Part shown: positions 1 to 8,506 of the stretch, piece by piece | Layout: the number at the start of each line of letters is the position of its first letter | Numbering within the stretch: position 1 is the stretch's first letter | Source: Sphingomonas taxi | GTDB taxonomy: Bacteria; Pseudomonadota; Alphaproteobacteria; Sphingomonadales; Sphingomonadaceae | NCBI GenBank assembly: GCA_003243195.1 | Contig: QFQI01000001.1 | Span: 1 to 64,000, forward strand | DNA length: 64,000 nt | Direction of reading: 5' to 3' | Translations under genes and position numbers: made by a program | The notes under the pieces: generated by a model | Told to the model about the DNA's origin: nothing | The model's database searches: none | Seen by the model: only the letters and a program-made list of their open reading frames with translations

Positions 1-609
1 CGCGAGCGCGGCGGACAGGTTGGGCAGCGCGTTGGTCAGGCTGGCCTCGGTATATTCGACGTTCGCCGCCGCGCCGACGCGCAGCCAGTCGGTCACCGCG
101 ACGCCGATAGACGGCTGGATGTCGAAGGTGCGCAGGTAGGTGCGGTCGGCGCTGTAGCGCGCCCAGCTATTGTCGTCGTAATCGGTGGTGAAGCTGTACG
201 GCGAGGTGACCGCCAGCCCGACCGCGACGCGGTCGCCCAGCGGCACCGCGACGGCGCCCGACGGCAGCACGCCCTTGTTGATCGGATCGCTTGACTGCGC
301 CGATCCGCCGACCGGCGCGAAGCTGCCGCCCGGGCGGCGGATCACCGTGCCATTGTCGGTGACCTCGCCCTTGGGCAGGATCACCGAGGCGCTGACGGTC
401 GCCTCCGCATCCTCGATCCCGGCGATCGCCGCGGGGTTCCACCACAGCGACGCGGCGCCGGTATCCGCCGTCTCGCCGGAAAATGCCCGGCCGGCGCCGC
501 GCGCCGCCTGTTCCTGAAGATAGAAGGCCTGCGCCTGTGCGCTGCCGGCGATGGCGAGCGTGGCGGAGGTGACGGCGAGCAACAAGGCGATACGCTGGCG
601 CGAAGACAT
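1..609 (-). CDS. FadL/OmpP1/TodX-type outer membrane transport protein, N-terminal part
   Basis: This outer-membrane beta-barrel probably takes up long-chain fatty acids or other hydrophobic molecules. The visible 203 codons start at an ATG with GAGGA about 8 bases upstream and run off the window. Residues 1-26 form a Sec signal peptide ending AQA. The mature protein begins AFYLQEQAARGAGRAFSG, and ASLWWNPAAIAG follows; both are hallmarks of the FadL N-terminal hatch region. The gene lies downstream of and co-directional with the thiolase and FadN-type genes, so uptake and oxidation of fatty acids are probably encoded together. Two hairpins separate it from the upstream gene, so its expression may differ. 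The family is clear; the substrate is inferred from context. Confidence 0.85.
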   Translation of the reverse strand, partial: MSSRQRIALLLAVTSATLAIAGSAQAQAFYLQEQAARGAGRAFSGETADTGAASLWWNPAAIAGIEDAEATVSASVILPKGEVTDNGTVIRRPGGSFAPVGGSAQSSDPINKGVLPSGAVAVPLGDRVAVGLAVTSPYSFTTDYDDNSWARYSADRTYLRTFDIQPSIGVAVTDWLRVGAAANVEYTEASLTNALPNLSAALA

Positions 610-660
610 GGGGGCGATCCTCATTATGATTGTGGTTGTGCGGGCCGGTGTCCTGCCGCT

Positions 661-716
661 CCCGCGCGTGAACGCGGGATGAATCGCCCCCCGCCCCGGC
701 CCGGACGGGGGGCGAT
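661..716 (-). terminator. two adjacent hairpins between the FadN-type gene and fadL
   Basis: Just after the stop codon of the FadN-type gene, ATCGCCCCCCG (683-693) pairs with CGGGGGGCGAT (706-716) as an 11-bp stem. A second stem, CCCGCG/CGCGGG (661-678), follows. There is no T-tract, so these may attenuate read-through or protect the 3' end of the upstream mRNA rather than terminate fully. Confidence 0.45.
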
Positions 717-720
717 CCGC

Positions 721-3108
721 TCAGTTGCGCAGCGGCTTGCCGGTCATCAGCATGCTTTCGACGCGGGCGTGGGTGCGCTCGTCGCGCGCACTGTCCATGA
801 ACGCGGCGAGTTCCAGATCGAGCAACTGCTGCTCGGTCACCGTGTCGACCAGATCGGCCTCGCCGCCGGTCAGCACGTTGGCGAGCCGCGCGGCGACCAC
901 CTCGTCATAGGCGGTGGCCACGCCCTTGCGCCGGAAGTCGGCGACCGCGCCGGCCAGACCGACACGCCCGCTTTCGCCCGGCAGGCGGAAGGTGGGCGGC
1001 TCGGGCGGGGTGTAACCGTCGACCAGCGCCAGCGCCTTCGCCTTGGCATCCGCCAGCAGCCGGTCGCGGTTCATCGTGATGCCGTCGGTGGGGCGCAGGA
1101 AGGCCATCTCCTTGGCCTGCGCCGCCGAGCGTGACACCTGCGCGGTGGAGATCAGCTCGAACGCCTTGGCCACCGCCGGCATCGGCCCCTTCGGCATCGC
1201 CCGCGACTTGCCGAGCCGGTCGAGCAACTCGCCATGCCCGCCCCAGCCCGGCACCAGCCCGACCCCGGCCTCGACCAGCCCGATATAGCTTTCGGCATGC
1301 GCCTGCACCGCATCGGAATGGAGCAGCACCTCGCACCCGCCGCCCAGCGCCATGCCGGCGGGAGCGCTCACCACCGGGAAGGGCGCGTACTTCAACGCCT
1401 TGAACGCGCGCTGGCCGGCGACAATCAGCTTCTCGATCTCGCCCCATGCACCCGCCTTGACCGCGAACAGCGCAAGTCCGAGGTTGGCGCCGGCCGAGAA
1501 ATTGCTGCCCTCGTTATAGATCACCAGCGCCTTGAACCGCTCCGGCACCAGCGTGATCGCCTGCTGGATCAGGCTCGCGACCTCGCCGTCCAGCGCGTTC
1601 ATCTTGGCGGTGAATTCCAGGCACAGCACGCCGTCGCCGATATCCCACAGCGCCGCCGAGGCACTGGTCGCCACCGGCTGCGAGCGGCGCTTGACGTCCT
1701 CCAGCAACAGCACGCCCTCGCCACGCGGCACGTCGTGATAGTCGCCATCGCGGCCCAGATACTGCCGCACGCCCTGATCGACACGGTAGAACGGGCGCTC
1801 GCCGGCCAGGTCCAGGATCGCCGGCACGTCGCGTCCCTCGGCGCGGAGCCGTCCGGCCAGCACGCCGGGTCCGAGCCGGTCGATCAGTTCGAACGGACCG
1901 TATTTCCAGTTGTAGCCGAGCTTCATCGCGTCGTCGATGGCGACCACGTCGTCCGCGGCCTCGCCGACCAGCATCGCGGCATAGCTCAGCACATGGCCCA
2001 GGATCGTCCACGCATAATCGCCGACCTTGCCGGGCGTCGCGATCAGCGCGGCGAGGTCCTTCTCAGCGGCCGCCGGCAGCGCGTCGGGCTTCGCCTGCGG
2101 GCGATAGTCGCCCGTCGCCAGATCGATCGCCAGCTTGGTGCGCTTCCCGTCCGCCCCCTTGTCGAGCCGGTAGAAGCCGCCCTTGCCCTTCCGGCCGGTG
2201 AAGCCCTCCGCGATCATGCGATCGACCAGCGGCAGCGGGCGCACCGTGTCGAAATACGGGTCGCCCGCCGGCAGCGTCGACGACAGGCTCTTCGCCAGCA
2301 GCGGCATCAGGTCGACGCCCACCAGGTCGATCAGCGCGAAGATGCCGGTCTTCGGCACGCCCATCGGCCGCCCGCCGATCTGGTCGGCTTCCTCGACGGT
2401 CAGCCCCTGATCCATCGCCGCATTGACCGCGATCGCCAGCCAGTAGGTGCCGATCCGGTTGGCGATGAAGCCCGGCGTGTCGCGGGCGCGCACGATGCGC
2501 TTGCCCATGAAGCGGTCGACGAACGCCTCGACGCGTTCGGCCACGCCGGCGTCGGTATCGGCGCTGCGCACGATCTCCACCAGCCGCATGTAGCGCGGCG
2601 GGTTGAAGAAGTGCGTGATGAGGAAATCGCGGCGGAACTGATCCGAGCGGCCCTCCACGAGATGTTCGAGCGGGATGGTCGAGGTGTTGGACGACACCGC
2701 CGCCCCCGGCCGCTTCAACTGTTCCAGCCGCGCGTAGAGCGACTGCTTGATGTCCAGCCGCTCGACGATCGCCTCGACGATCCAGTCGCATTCGGCGACG
2801 CGATCGAGATGGTCGTCGATGTTGCCCGTCTCGACCAGCTTCGCCGCCGCCTTCGACATGAACGGCGCCGGCTCGGTCTTGAGCATCTTCGCGACCGCGC
2901 CCTTGGCCACCGCGTCGCGATCCGCGCCGTCCCTGGCCGGCACGTCGAGCAGCAGCACCGGCACGCCGGCATTGGCGACCTGCGCCGCGATGCCCGCACC
3001 CATCACGCCCGCGCCGATGACGCAGACCTTCCTGATCGACTCGGGCGTGGCACCCTCCCGCTTGATCGACTCGGGCTTTGCGCCCTCCGGCTTGATCGGC
3101 TCGCCCAT
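721..3108 (-). CDS. FadN-type 3-hydroxyacyl-CoA dehydrogenase / enoyl-CoA hydratase fusion
   Basis: This enzyme carries out the middle two steps of fatty acid beta-oxidation (hydration, then NAD-dependent oxidation of 3-hydroxyacyl-CoA). The 795-residue product has the dehydrogenase first: a Rossmann motif GAGVMGAGIA at about residues 31-40, then the catalytic HFFNPP segment, a TPGFIANR linker and the C-terminal helical domains. The hydratase/isomerase (crotonase) domain is C-terminal, with the oxyanion-hole motif FSAGANLG and the acid residues of GGGCE and GLVEAGVGLVPGWGG. This order is the reverse of FadB/FadJ and matches the FadN (YusL) class. Its ATG overlaps the thiolase stop by one base (TGATG), so the two are translationally coupled. 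The start at 3108 is preferred over an upstream in-frame codon because of this overlap. The proline/lysine-rich, repeat-like stretch at residues 3-30 is unusual. Confidence 0.93.
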   Translation of the reverse strand: MGEPIKPEGAKPESIKREGATPESIRKVCVIGAGVMGAGIAAQVANAGVPVLLLDVPARDGADRDAVAKGAVAKMLKTEPAPFMSKAAAKLVETGNIDDHLDRVAECDWIVEAIVERLDIKQSLYARLEQLKRPGAAVSSNTSTIPLEHLVEGRSDQFRRDFLITHFFNPPRYMRLVEIVRSADTDAGVAERVEAFVDRFMGKRIVRARDTPGFIANRIGTYWLAIAVNAAMDQGLTVEEADQIGGRPMGVPKTGIFALIDLVGVDLMPLLAKSLSSTLPAGDPYFDTVRPLPLVDRMIAEGFTGRKGKGGFYRLDKGADGKRTKLAIDLATGDYRPQAKPDALPAAAEKDLAALIATPGKVGDYAWTILGHVLSYAAMLVGEAADDVVAIDDAMKLGYNWKYGPFELIDRLGPGVLAGRLRAEGRDVPAILDLAGERPFYRVDQGVRQYLGRDGDYHDVPRGEGVLLLEDVKRRSQPVATSASAALWDIGDGVLCLEFTAKMNALDGEVASLIQQAITLVPERFKALVIYNEGSNFSAGANLGLALFAVKAGAWGEIEKLIVAGQRAFKALKYAPFPVVSAPAGMALGGGCEVLLHSDAVQAHAESYIGLVEAGVGLVPGWGGHGELLDRLGKSRAMPKGPMPAVAKAFELISTAQVSRSAAQAKEMAFLRPTDGITMNRDRLLADAKAKALALVDGYTPPEPPTFRLPGESGRVGLAGAVADFRRKGVATAYDEVVAARLANVLTGGEADLVDTVTEQQLLDLELAAFMDSARDERTHARVESMLMTGKPLRN

Positions 3109-4244
3109 CACACGCGCTCCAGCACCGTGGCGATACCCTGCCCGCCACCGATGCATTGCGTCGCCAGCGCATAGCGGCCGCCCTCGCGCGCCAGCAGCGC
3201 GGCGGCCTTGCCGACGATCCGCGCGCCGGTCGCGCCCAGCGGGTGGCCGATCGCGATCGCGCCGCCGTCGATGTTGATCGCCTCGTCCTTCAACCCCAGG
3301 TCGCGGATGCAGGCGATCGCCTGGCTGGCGAACGCCTCGTTGATCTCGACCACGTCGAGGTCGCCGGTGCCGATCCCGGCGCGCTCCAGCGCCTTGCGCG
3401 ACGCGCCGATCGGCCCCAGCCCCATCGTCTCCGGCTCGCAGCCCGACACGCCGATCGCCTTGATCCGCGCAAGAATCGTCAGCCCGTGCTTCCGCGCGAA
3501 CGCCTCCGACGTGACCAGCACCGCGCTGGCGCCGTCGGTCAGCGGCGAGGAGGTGCCCGCGGTCACCGATCCGTCCGCCGAAAAGGCCGGCTTCAGCCCG
3601 CCCAGCGCCTCGACCGTCGTCTCGGGGCGCAGCGTTCCGTCCTGCGTCACCTGTCCCGCCTTGGTGGCGATCGGCACGATCTCGTCGGCCAGCCGGCCGT
3701 CGGCGCGCGCCGCGGCGGCCTTCTGCTGGCTCTTGACCGCGAAGGCGTCCTGCTCGGCGCGGGTGATCTGGTACTTCTCCGCGACATTCTCCGCGGTCTG
3801 CCCCATGCCCATGTACGCCCCCGCGCTCTTGGCGGCGAGCTGCGGGTTGGGCAGCGGGTTGTAGCCGCCCATCGGGATACGGCTCATCGACTCCAGCCCG
3901 GCGCAGATATAGGCCTCGCCCGCGCCGACCGCGATCTGGCCCATCGCGATATGGATCGCGCTCATCGACGAACCGCAGAAACGGTTGACGGTCATGCCGC
4001 CCACCGACAGCGGCAGATCGGCGAGCAGCCCGATCATGCGGGCGACGTTCAGCCCCTGCTCGCCCTCCGGGAAGGCGCAGCCGAGCACGATATCCTCGAT
4101 CAGCGCGGGGTCGATCCCGGTCTTCGCGATCAGCCCGCGAATCGTCTGCGCGGCGAGGTCGTCAGGACGCACGCGCGCCAGCTCCCCCTTGCCCGCGAGA
4201 TGGAAGGGCGACCGGGCATAGCCCGCAATCACGACGTCGGTCAT
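3108..4244 (-). CDS. acetyl-CoA C-acyltransferase (thiolase)
   Basis: This thiolase makes the final thiolytic cut of beta-oxidation, releasing acetyl-CoA from 3-ketoacyl-CoA. The 378-residue length is normal for the family. The acyl-accepting cysteine sits in NRFCGSSMSAI. The His and second Cys of the catalytic set lie in IAIGHPLGATG and TQCIGGGQG. The ATG at 4244 has AGAGAGG about 7 bases upstream and gives the standard thiolase N-terminus MTDVVIAGYARSPF. It is the first gene of the operon with the FadN-type gene and probably fadL. A candidate operator/promoter lies 30-55 bases upstream. A degradative FadA role fits the context better than a biosynthetic PhaA role. Confidence 0.93.
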   Translation of the reverse strand: MTDVVIAGYARSPFHLAGKGELARVRPDDLAAQTIRGLIAKTGIDPALIEDIVLGCAFPEGEQGLNVARMIGLLADLPLSVGGMTVNRFCGSSMSAIHIAMGQIAVGAGEAYICAGLESMSRIPMGGYNPLPNPQLAAKSAGAYMGMGQTAENVAEKYQITRAEQDAFAVKSQQKAAAARADGRLADEIVPIATKAGQVTQDGTLRPETTVEALGGLKPAFSADGSVTAGTSSPLTDGASAVLVTSEAFARKHGLTILARIKAIGVSGCEPETMGLGPIGASRKALERAGIGTGDLDVVEINEAFASQAIACIRDLGLKDEAINIDGGAIAIGHPLGATGARIVGKAAALLAREGGRYALATQCIGGGQGIATVLERV

Positions 4245-4270
4245 CGAAAGCCTCTCTTGTGGTTGGCTGC

Positions 4271-4299
4271 CGTTTACGTCAACGTCACCACGCACTCAA
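4271..4299 (-). promoter_or_regulatory. candidate promoter with LiuR/MerR-like operator for the beta-oxidation operon
   Basis: On the minus strand, TTGAGT (4299-4294), a 17-base spacer and TAAACG (4276-4271) form a plausible -35/-10 pair. TTTACGTCAACGTCAC on the plus strand (4273-4288) fills the spacer and enters the -10. It has the two ACGT cores at 8-base spacing seen in MerR-family fatty-acid and branched-chain catabolism operators (TTTACGTNNACGTAAA-like). A related site precedes ETF-QO at 59600. The regulator is not in this window. Confidence 0.5.
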
Positions 4300-4379
4300 G
4301 GCCCAAATGTCGTTGCCAGCACGCGCTCGCCCGAACCGCCGCGCGGGTCAGGGACCATCGGGAAAGCTGCTGAGCGGGT

Positions 4380-4414
4380 CGGTCCGACACCCGCGGCCCG
4401 CGAGTGTCGGACCG
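4380..4414 (-). terminator. hairpin after the TorF-type porin gene
   Basis: GGTCCGACAC (4381-4390) pairs perfectly with GTGTCGGACC (4404-4413), and one more C-G pair extends the stem. It lies directly after the stop codon of the minus-strand porin gene (4420). The loop is GC-rich and no T-run follows. Confidence 0.6.
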
Positions 4415-4419
4415 GCGTT

Positions 4420-5157
4420 TCAGATCCCCAGCGAGATCCGCGCCGCCAGCCGGTCGCCGGCGTGCTCGCGCACCGCGAACGGCGAGGGATCGGGCAAATT
4501 CGCGATGTCGGTGCCGGTATATTCCAGCGCGACGGTCAGCGGCCCGGTGACGTGCTGCACCCCCAGCGACCAGTCGCGATAGGTGCCGCCCGGGCGCAGT
4601 CGCGCCGCGCGCACCGGATCGTCGACGCTGCCGGACGAGCGCCCCGCCCCCGCGGTCAGCGTCCACGGCGTCGCGGGAATGCCCAGCCGCCCGCGCACGC
4701 CGAGGTAGAGATTGTCCCCGCCGATCGCGTCCTGCGACGGCGCATAGCGCGCCTCGACCCCCGCCTCCGCCGGCCCGAGCGAATAGCTGGCCCCGGCACC
4801 CAGCTCGCCATAGTCCATCCGCCCGCGCGCGCCCGAGAACAGATGCCCGGTCGCGAAGCCGTCGAGTCGCAGGCCACCCAGATAGGTCGAATAGCCCAGC
4901 ACCGGCTCCACCACCGCGTCCGCCCCGCCGTGGCGCGGATCGCCGCGCGTCGCCGTCGCGCGCACGCCCACGTCGAACCCGCCCGGCAGGTCGACCCGCG
5001 CGCTGGCCGCGGGCGCCGCCTGGCCCTCGCTCCAGCTCAGTCCGCGGCGGCGCTCATCGGTGGCCAGTTCCACCCCGGCATGCACGCCGGTCTGCGCCGA
5101 CGCGGGCAGCGCCGCCACGCCCGAAAGCGTGGCGGCGACGACCATCGCGATCCGCAC
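4420..5157 (-). CDS. TorF family putative porin
   Basis: This is probably a small outer-membrane beta-barrel. The product (245 residues from a GTG start) begins with a signal peptide that ends ALPASAQ. The segment ELATDERRRGLSWSEGQ is characteristic of the TorF/Gcw_chp putative porin family, and alternating hydrophobic/polar strands run to a C-terminal isoleucine (SLGI). The GTG at 5157 abuts the TGA of the upstream gene. An ATG four codons later (5145) is an alternative, and neither has a strong Shine-Dalgarno sequence. Cotranscription with the small secreted protein gene upstream is likely. The substrate is unknown. Confidence 0.75.
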   Translation of the reverse strand: MRIAMVVAATLSGVAALPASAQTGVHAGVELATDERRRGLSWSEGQAAPAASARVDLPGGFDVGVRATATRGDPRHGGADAVVEPVLGYSTYLGGLRLDGFATGHLFSGARGRMDYGELGAGASYSLGPAEAGVEARYAPSQDAIGGDNLYLGVRGRLGIPATPWTLTAGAGRSSGSVDDPVRAARLRPGGTYRDWSLGVQHVTGPLTVALEYTGTDIANLPDPSPFAVREHAGDRLAARISLGI

Positions 5158-5592
5158 TCAGCTACGCGCCCGGTCGTGCGCGGCGTCGAGTTCGGCGACC
5201 AGCGCATCCTGATCGCGTTCGGCCACCGCGAGCAGGTGGTCGCGCACCGCGCCGCTGCGCGCCGCGACATCGCGGGCGATCGCGTCGCGCTGCGTATCGC
5301 ACCAGCCCGGACGGCTGCCAGTCAGCGGCGCTTCCGCGCTGATCGTGCGCGCCACGACATGGCCGGCGGCATGGCGCGCCTCGCGATGCACGTCGACCGA
5401 CGCGGTCCAGGCGCAGCGCAGCGCACTGGGGCGACCGGGCGCGCCGACCGCGCCGAGCTGCTTGTGGCGCACGTCGACATCACTGCGATAGGTGACGTCG
5501 ACCTGCTGGCCGCGATGGTCGAACTGCACGCGGTGCGCTTCGTCGGCGAGAGGGGTTCCGAGCATCAGCCCGGCGACAATCGTCAGGATCAT
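5158..5592 (-). CDS. small exported protein of unknown function
   Basis: I do not recognise a named family. The 144-residue product starts at an ATG with AAGGAGA 7 bases upstream, a very good ribosome binding site. It opens with a hydrophobic segment (MILTIVAGLMLGTPLA) that looks like a signal peptide with cleavage near ADEAH. The mature part has two cysteines (LRCAW and GWCDT) that could form a disulfide, and an acidic/alanine-rich C-terminal helix. It abuts the TorF-type porin gene, so a periplasmic role linked to that porin is possible but unproven. Confidence 0.65.
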   Translation of the reverse strand: MILTIVAGLMLGTPLADEAHRVQFDHRGQQVDVTYRSDVDVRHKQLGAVGAPGRPSALRCAWTASVDVHREARHAAGHVVARTISAEAPLTGSRPGWCDTQRDAIARDVAARSGAVRDHLLAVAERDQDALVAELDAAHDRARS

Positions 5593-5750
5593 GACTGTTC
5601 TCCTTGCGGTGTCCCGGACCATGCTGCCCGATGACCCTTTCCAGATACGTCGTCGCGGCGCAGCTTCAACATGACGCCGGCGCGTGCAACAATTTGTCAT
5701 GCCGCGCGCGGGCGGTTGTGTGTCGGGCGGGCACACGGCACACAGGCGCC

Positions 5751-6200
5751 ATGCCGTACTCGCCCGCCCTTCCCACCATCGCCGAGGCGATCCAGGCGTC
5801 GCTCGGCCCGGTCTTCGTGCTGACCGGGATCGGCGCGCTGCTCAACGTGCTGACCGGCCGGCTGTCGCGCGTGATCGACCGGGTCCGCGCGCTGGAGGAA
5901 CGCCACGGCACGATCAGCGACGCCGATCGCGCGCGGCTCGTATGGGAATTGCGCCGGCTGGCGAAGCGGATGAGCGTCATCAACGCCGCACTGTTCCTGG
6001 CGGTGGCCAGCGCGGTCGCGACGTGCGTGGTGGTGGCGATGCTGTTCGTCGGCGCGCTGACGCGTTCGCACATCGGCACCTTCGTCGCGTTCAGCTTCAT
6101 CCTGGCGATGTCGCTGCTGATCGCGGCCTTCGTCGCCTTCATGGTGGAGGTGCGGCTGTCGAGCCGCGCGATCCGCGTCCGGGACGAATTGCTGCGCTGA
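5751..6200 (+). CDS. DUF2721 family membrane protein
   Basis: This 149-residue inner-membrane protein has the DUF2721 pattern. An N-terminal amphipathic/hydrophobic stretch (residues 5-30) with GPVFVLTGIGALLNVL is followed by the charged segment TGRLSRVIDRVRALEERH. Two strong transmembrane helices follow at about residues 75-100 and 105-130. The first ATG that keeps this pattern is 5751. The function of the family is not established. The gene is divergent from the small exported protein, with a 158-bp shared upstream region in which I see no clear promoter. Confidence 0.75.
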   Translation: MPYSPALPTIAEAIQASLGPVFVLTGIGALLNVLTGRLSRVIDRVRALEERHGTISDADRARLVWELRRLAKRMSVINAALFLAVASAVATCVVVAMLFVGALTRSHIGTFVAFSFILAMSLLIAAFVAFMVEVRLSSRAIRVRDELLR

Positions 6201-6260
6201 TCGCACCCGACGCGGGACGCGGCGCGTTGGCGGTGCCTCGGTCGTGGTGAAGGATGTGGC

Positions 6261-7430
6261 GTGGCGTTGACAATCAGGATCGTCGCAGGCGCGCTGCTGC
6301 TGTTCGTCATCCTCGCCGGACTGGCCGTCACGATCGCACCGCGCTTCCTGGACCGCATCTATTACGAAGGGCCGGCTGGCGACCATTATGACGGTGCCCG
6401 CTTCTTCAACCCCGATGGCGAGGATACGGCGGCGCCGCCGGCGGGTGGCAGCCGCGGCGGCTTCTTCTGGCGCTACCTGACCGGCAGCGACGGTCGTCCC
6501 GAATGGCCCGCGCGCGTGCCCATCGCACCTGCCCGCCCAACCGCGCGCGTCGCGGGCGAGCGGATGGTGGTGACATGGATCGGCCACGCCAGCGTGCTGG
6601 TGCAGACCCATGGGCTGAACATCCTGACCGACCCGGTGTGGGCGGACCGCGCCGGGCCGCTCGGGCTCGGCCCGCGCCGCGTGGCGCCTCCCGGCGTCCG
6701 CTTCGACGACCTGCCGCCGATCGACCTCGTGCTGGTCAGCCACAACCATTACGACCATCTCGACAAGGCGACGCTGAAGCGGCTGTGGCGACGCGACCGC
6801 CCGACGATCGTCACCAGCCTGGGCAACGACAGCGTCATCGCGCAGACCGGCGCGCGGGCGACCGCACTCGACTGGGGGGACAGCGTGACCGTCCGCCCCG
6901 GTGTGGCGGTGACGGTGACGCGCAACCATCACTGGGGCAGCCGCTGGTTCGCGGACCGCAATCGCGCGCTCTGGTCGGCGTTCGTGGTGCGGCTGCCGTC
7001 GGGCAACCTGTTCTTCGCCGGCGACACCGGCTTCGGCGACGGGCGCTGGCCGGCGGAGGCGGCGGCGCTCGGCCCGATCCGGCTGGCGCTGATCCCGATC
7101 GGCGCGTTCCGCTTCGTCCCCGGACAGATGGCATCAGCGAGCCACATCGGCCCCGCCGAGGCGGCGCTGGTCTTCGAACGGCTGCGGGCGGCGCGGGCGA
7201 TCCCGATCCACTGGGGCACGTTCCGCCTGTCCTACGAAGGCTATGACACTCCGCCCCGGATGCTGGCCGCGGCGATGCGCTGCCTGGGCCGCGACGGCTT
7301 CGCGCCGGTCGGGATCGGGGTGCCGACCGAGGTGCCGCGCGCCGTCGCGCCGGCCTCGCCGCCCGCCGCGACCACGCGCGCGGCGATGCTGACATGCCTC
7401 GATACCGCGGCGGTACGCGCGCTGCGCTGA
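6261..7430 (+). CDS. membrane-anchored metallo-beta-lactamase fold hydrolase (UlaG/NAPE-PLD-like)
   Basis: This is a metal-dependent hydrolase, probably a phosphodiesterase or lactonase type. Residues 5-25 form an N-terminal hydrophobic anchor. The metal-binding motif is in VSHNHYDHLD (HxHxDH), with later ligands in FAGDTGFGDGRW and the final His in PIHWGTF. The DRIYYEGP and HYDGARFFNP segments after the anchor are typical of the NAPE-PLD-like subgroup. The GTG start at 6261 has AAGGA 8 bases upstream. The 389-residue length fits, with a proline/alanine-rich tail. The native substrate cannot be told from sequence. Confidence 0.82.
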   Translation: MALTIRIVAGALLLFVILAGLAVTIAPRFLDRIYYEGPAGDHYDGARFFNPDGEDTAAPPAGGSRGGFFWRYLTGSDGRPEWPARVPIAPARPTARVAGERMVVTWIGHASVLVQTHGLNILTDPVWADRAGPLGLGPRRVAPPGVRFDDLPPIDLVLVSHNHYDHLDKATLKRLWRRDRPTIVTSLGNDSVIAQTGARATALDWGDSVTVRPGVAVTVTRNHHWGSRWFADRNRALWSAFVVRLPSGNLFFAGDTGFGDGRWPAEAAALGPIRLALIPIGAFRFVPGQMASASHIGPAEAALVFERLRAARAIPIHWGTFRLSYEGYDTPPRMLAAAMRCLGRDGFAPVGIGVPTEVPRAVAPASPPAATTRAAMLTCLDTAAVRALR

Positions 7431-7443
7431 CAATGGAGGGGCG

Positions 7444-7473
7444 GCCGAAGGTTGCGCCGACCGCAGCTTCGGC
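7444..7473. terminator. short hairpin between convergent genes
   Basis: GCCGAAG (7444-7450) pairs with CTTCGGC (7467-7473) across a 16-base loop. It lies between the convergent hydrolase and sulfotransferase-like genes and could act in both directions. The stem is short and has no T-run. Confidence 0.35.
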
Positions 7474-7503
7474 GGGCCGGCACCGCCTCGACAGGCGCGA
7501 CGC

Positions 7504-8457
7504 TCAGACCAGCGCCGCAGCCATGACCGCGCGCACCTCGTCCCCGACGCCGCCGGCGCGATCCTCCGCCTCCGCCACCTCGCCGGCCAGCGCGCGTTCC
7601 AGCGCGGCGCGCCGTTCCAGCCGCGCGTCATTGTCGAACGCGACCGCCGGGTTCTTCGAATAGGTGGAGAACAACGGCCCCGCCGCCACCGCGTCCAGCG
7701 CCTCCGGCACGAACGGCATCGCCAGGTGCCGTGCCGCCGCGCGCAGCACCGTCGCCGGTTCGGCGAAGAAGCGCTCCGCCTCCAGCGATCGCGCCTGCGG
7801 CATCGCCCGCAGCGCCCCCGCGAACAGCCGCATCTGCGCGCCCCACAACGCCGCCGCGCGCCGCGCGTCCGACTTGCCGGACAGATCGCCGAGCCGCGCG
7901 GCGAGATCCTCCGTCACGCGCCGCAGCCACGCGCGGTGGTTGTCGCTGCGCAGGATCGCCAGCACATAGTCGCGCAGCGGCAGGAACAGCAGGATCGCGC
8001 GCGCATCCGGCTGCATCCGCGCCAGTTCGGGCAGCACGAAATTGACCGGCACGTTCGCCTTCACCAGCGTCGGCGCATCCGCGCGGTAGCGGCGCGCGGC
8101 CATCGCGGCGGCAAGCGACAGCCGCGCCGGATCGCCGGCCAGCGCCGCCTGCCGCAGCGCCTGCGGCTCGCGCAGCACCAGCCCGCCGGCCATGTCGTCC
8201 AGCGCGCGCGCCAGCAGCGTCGATCCGCAATGCGCGACGTGGAATATCCATGCCACCGGCGGCATCGGCGGCGGCGTGCCCAGCATCGCCACCGGCACGC
8301 GCATCTCGCGCGCGGCGGCCGGCGCGATCCGCGCGTCGAGGAAGATCGAGCGGTGATAGGCGGCACGATCCATCGGCACGAACACCGCCTGCGCGCCGTC
8401 GAAGCGTTGCAGATAGTGGTCGGGCGAGGCGAGCAGGTCGGCGATCGTCAGCGACAT
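7504..8457 (-). CDS. sulfotransferase-like P-loop protein
   Basis: The 317-residue protein has HVAHCGSTLLARAL at about residues 73-86, a P-loop matching the 5'-phosphosulfate binding loop of sulfotransferases. LFLPLRDYVLAILR at about residues 155-168 resembles the 3'-phosphate binding region. The N-terminal 70 residues resemble a substrate or partner region found in sphingomonad homologues. The gene is divergent from a TauD-type dioxygenase with only 49 bases between the two start codons, so the promoters overlap and co-function is likely. The acceptor substrate is unknown. It could instead be an inactive P-loop relative. Confidence 0.65.
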   Translation of the reverse strand: MSLTIADLLASPDHYLQRFDGAQAVFVPMDRAAYHRSIFLDARIAPAAAREMRVPVAMLGTPPPMPPVAWIFHVAHCGSTLLARALDDMAGGLVLREPQALRQAALAGDPARLSLAAAMAARRYRADAPTLVKANVPVNFVLPELARMQPDARAILLFLPLRDYVLAILRSDNHRAWLRRVTEDLAARLGDLSGKSDARRAAALWGAQMRLFAGALRAMPQARSLEAERFFAEPATVLRAAARHLAMPFVPEALDAVAAGPLFSTYSKNPAVAFDNDARLERRAALERALAGEVAEAEDRAGGVGDEVRAVMAAALV

Positions 8458-8506
8458 GGGCGCGGCTATAGCGCGCGCCGCGCCGGGCCGCTATTCGTCG
8501 GCGATC

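Noticed and set aside
1234..4373. Long plus-strand frames opposite the beta-oxidation genes
   Set aside because: Antisense shadows: the minus-strand proteins have complete catalytic motifs.
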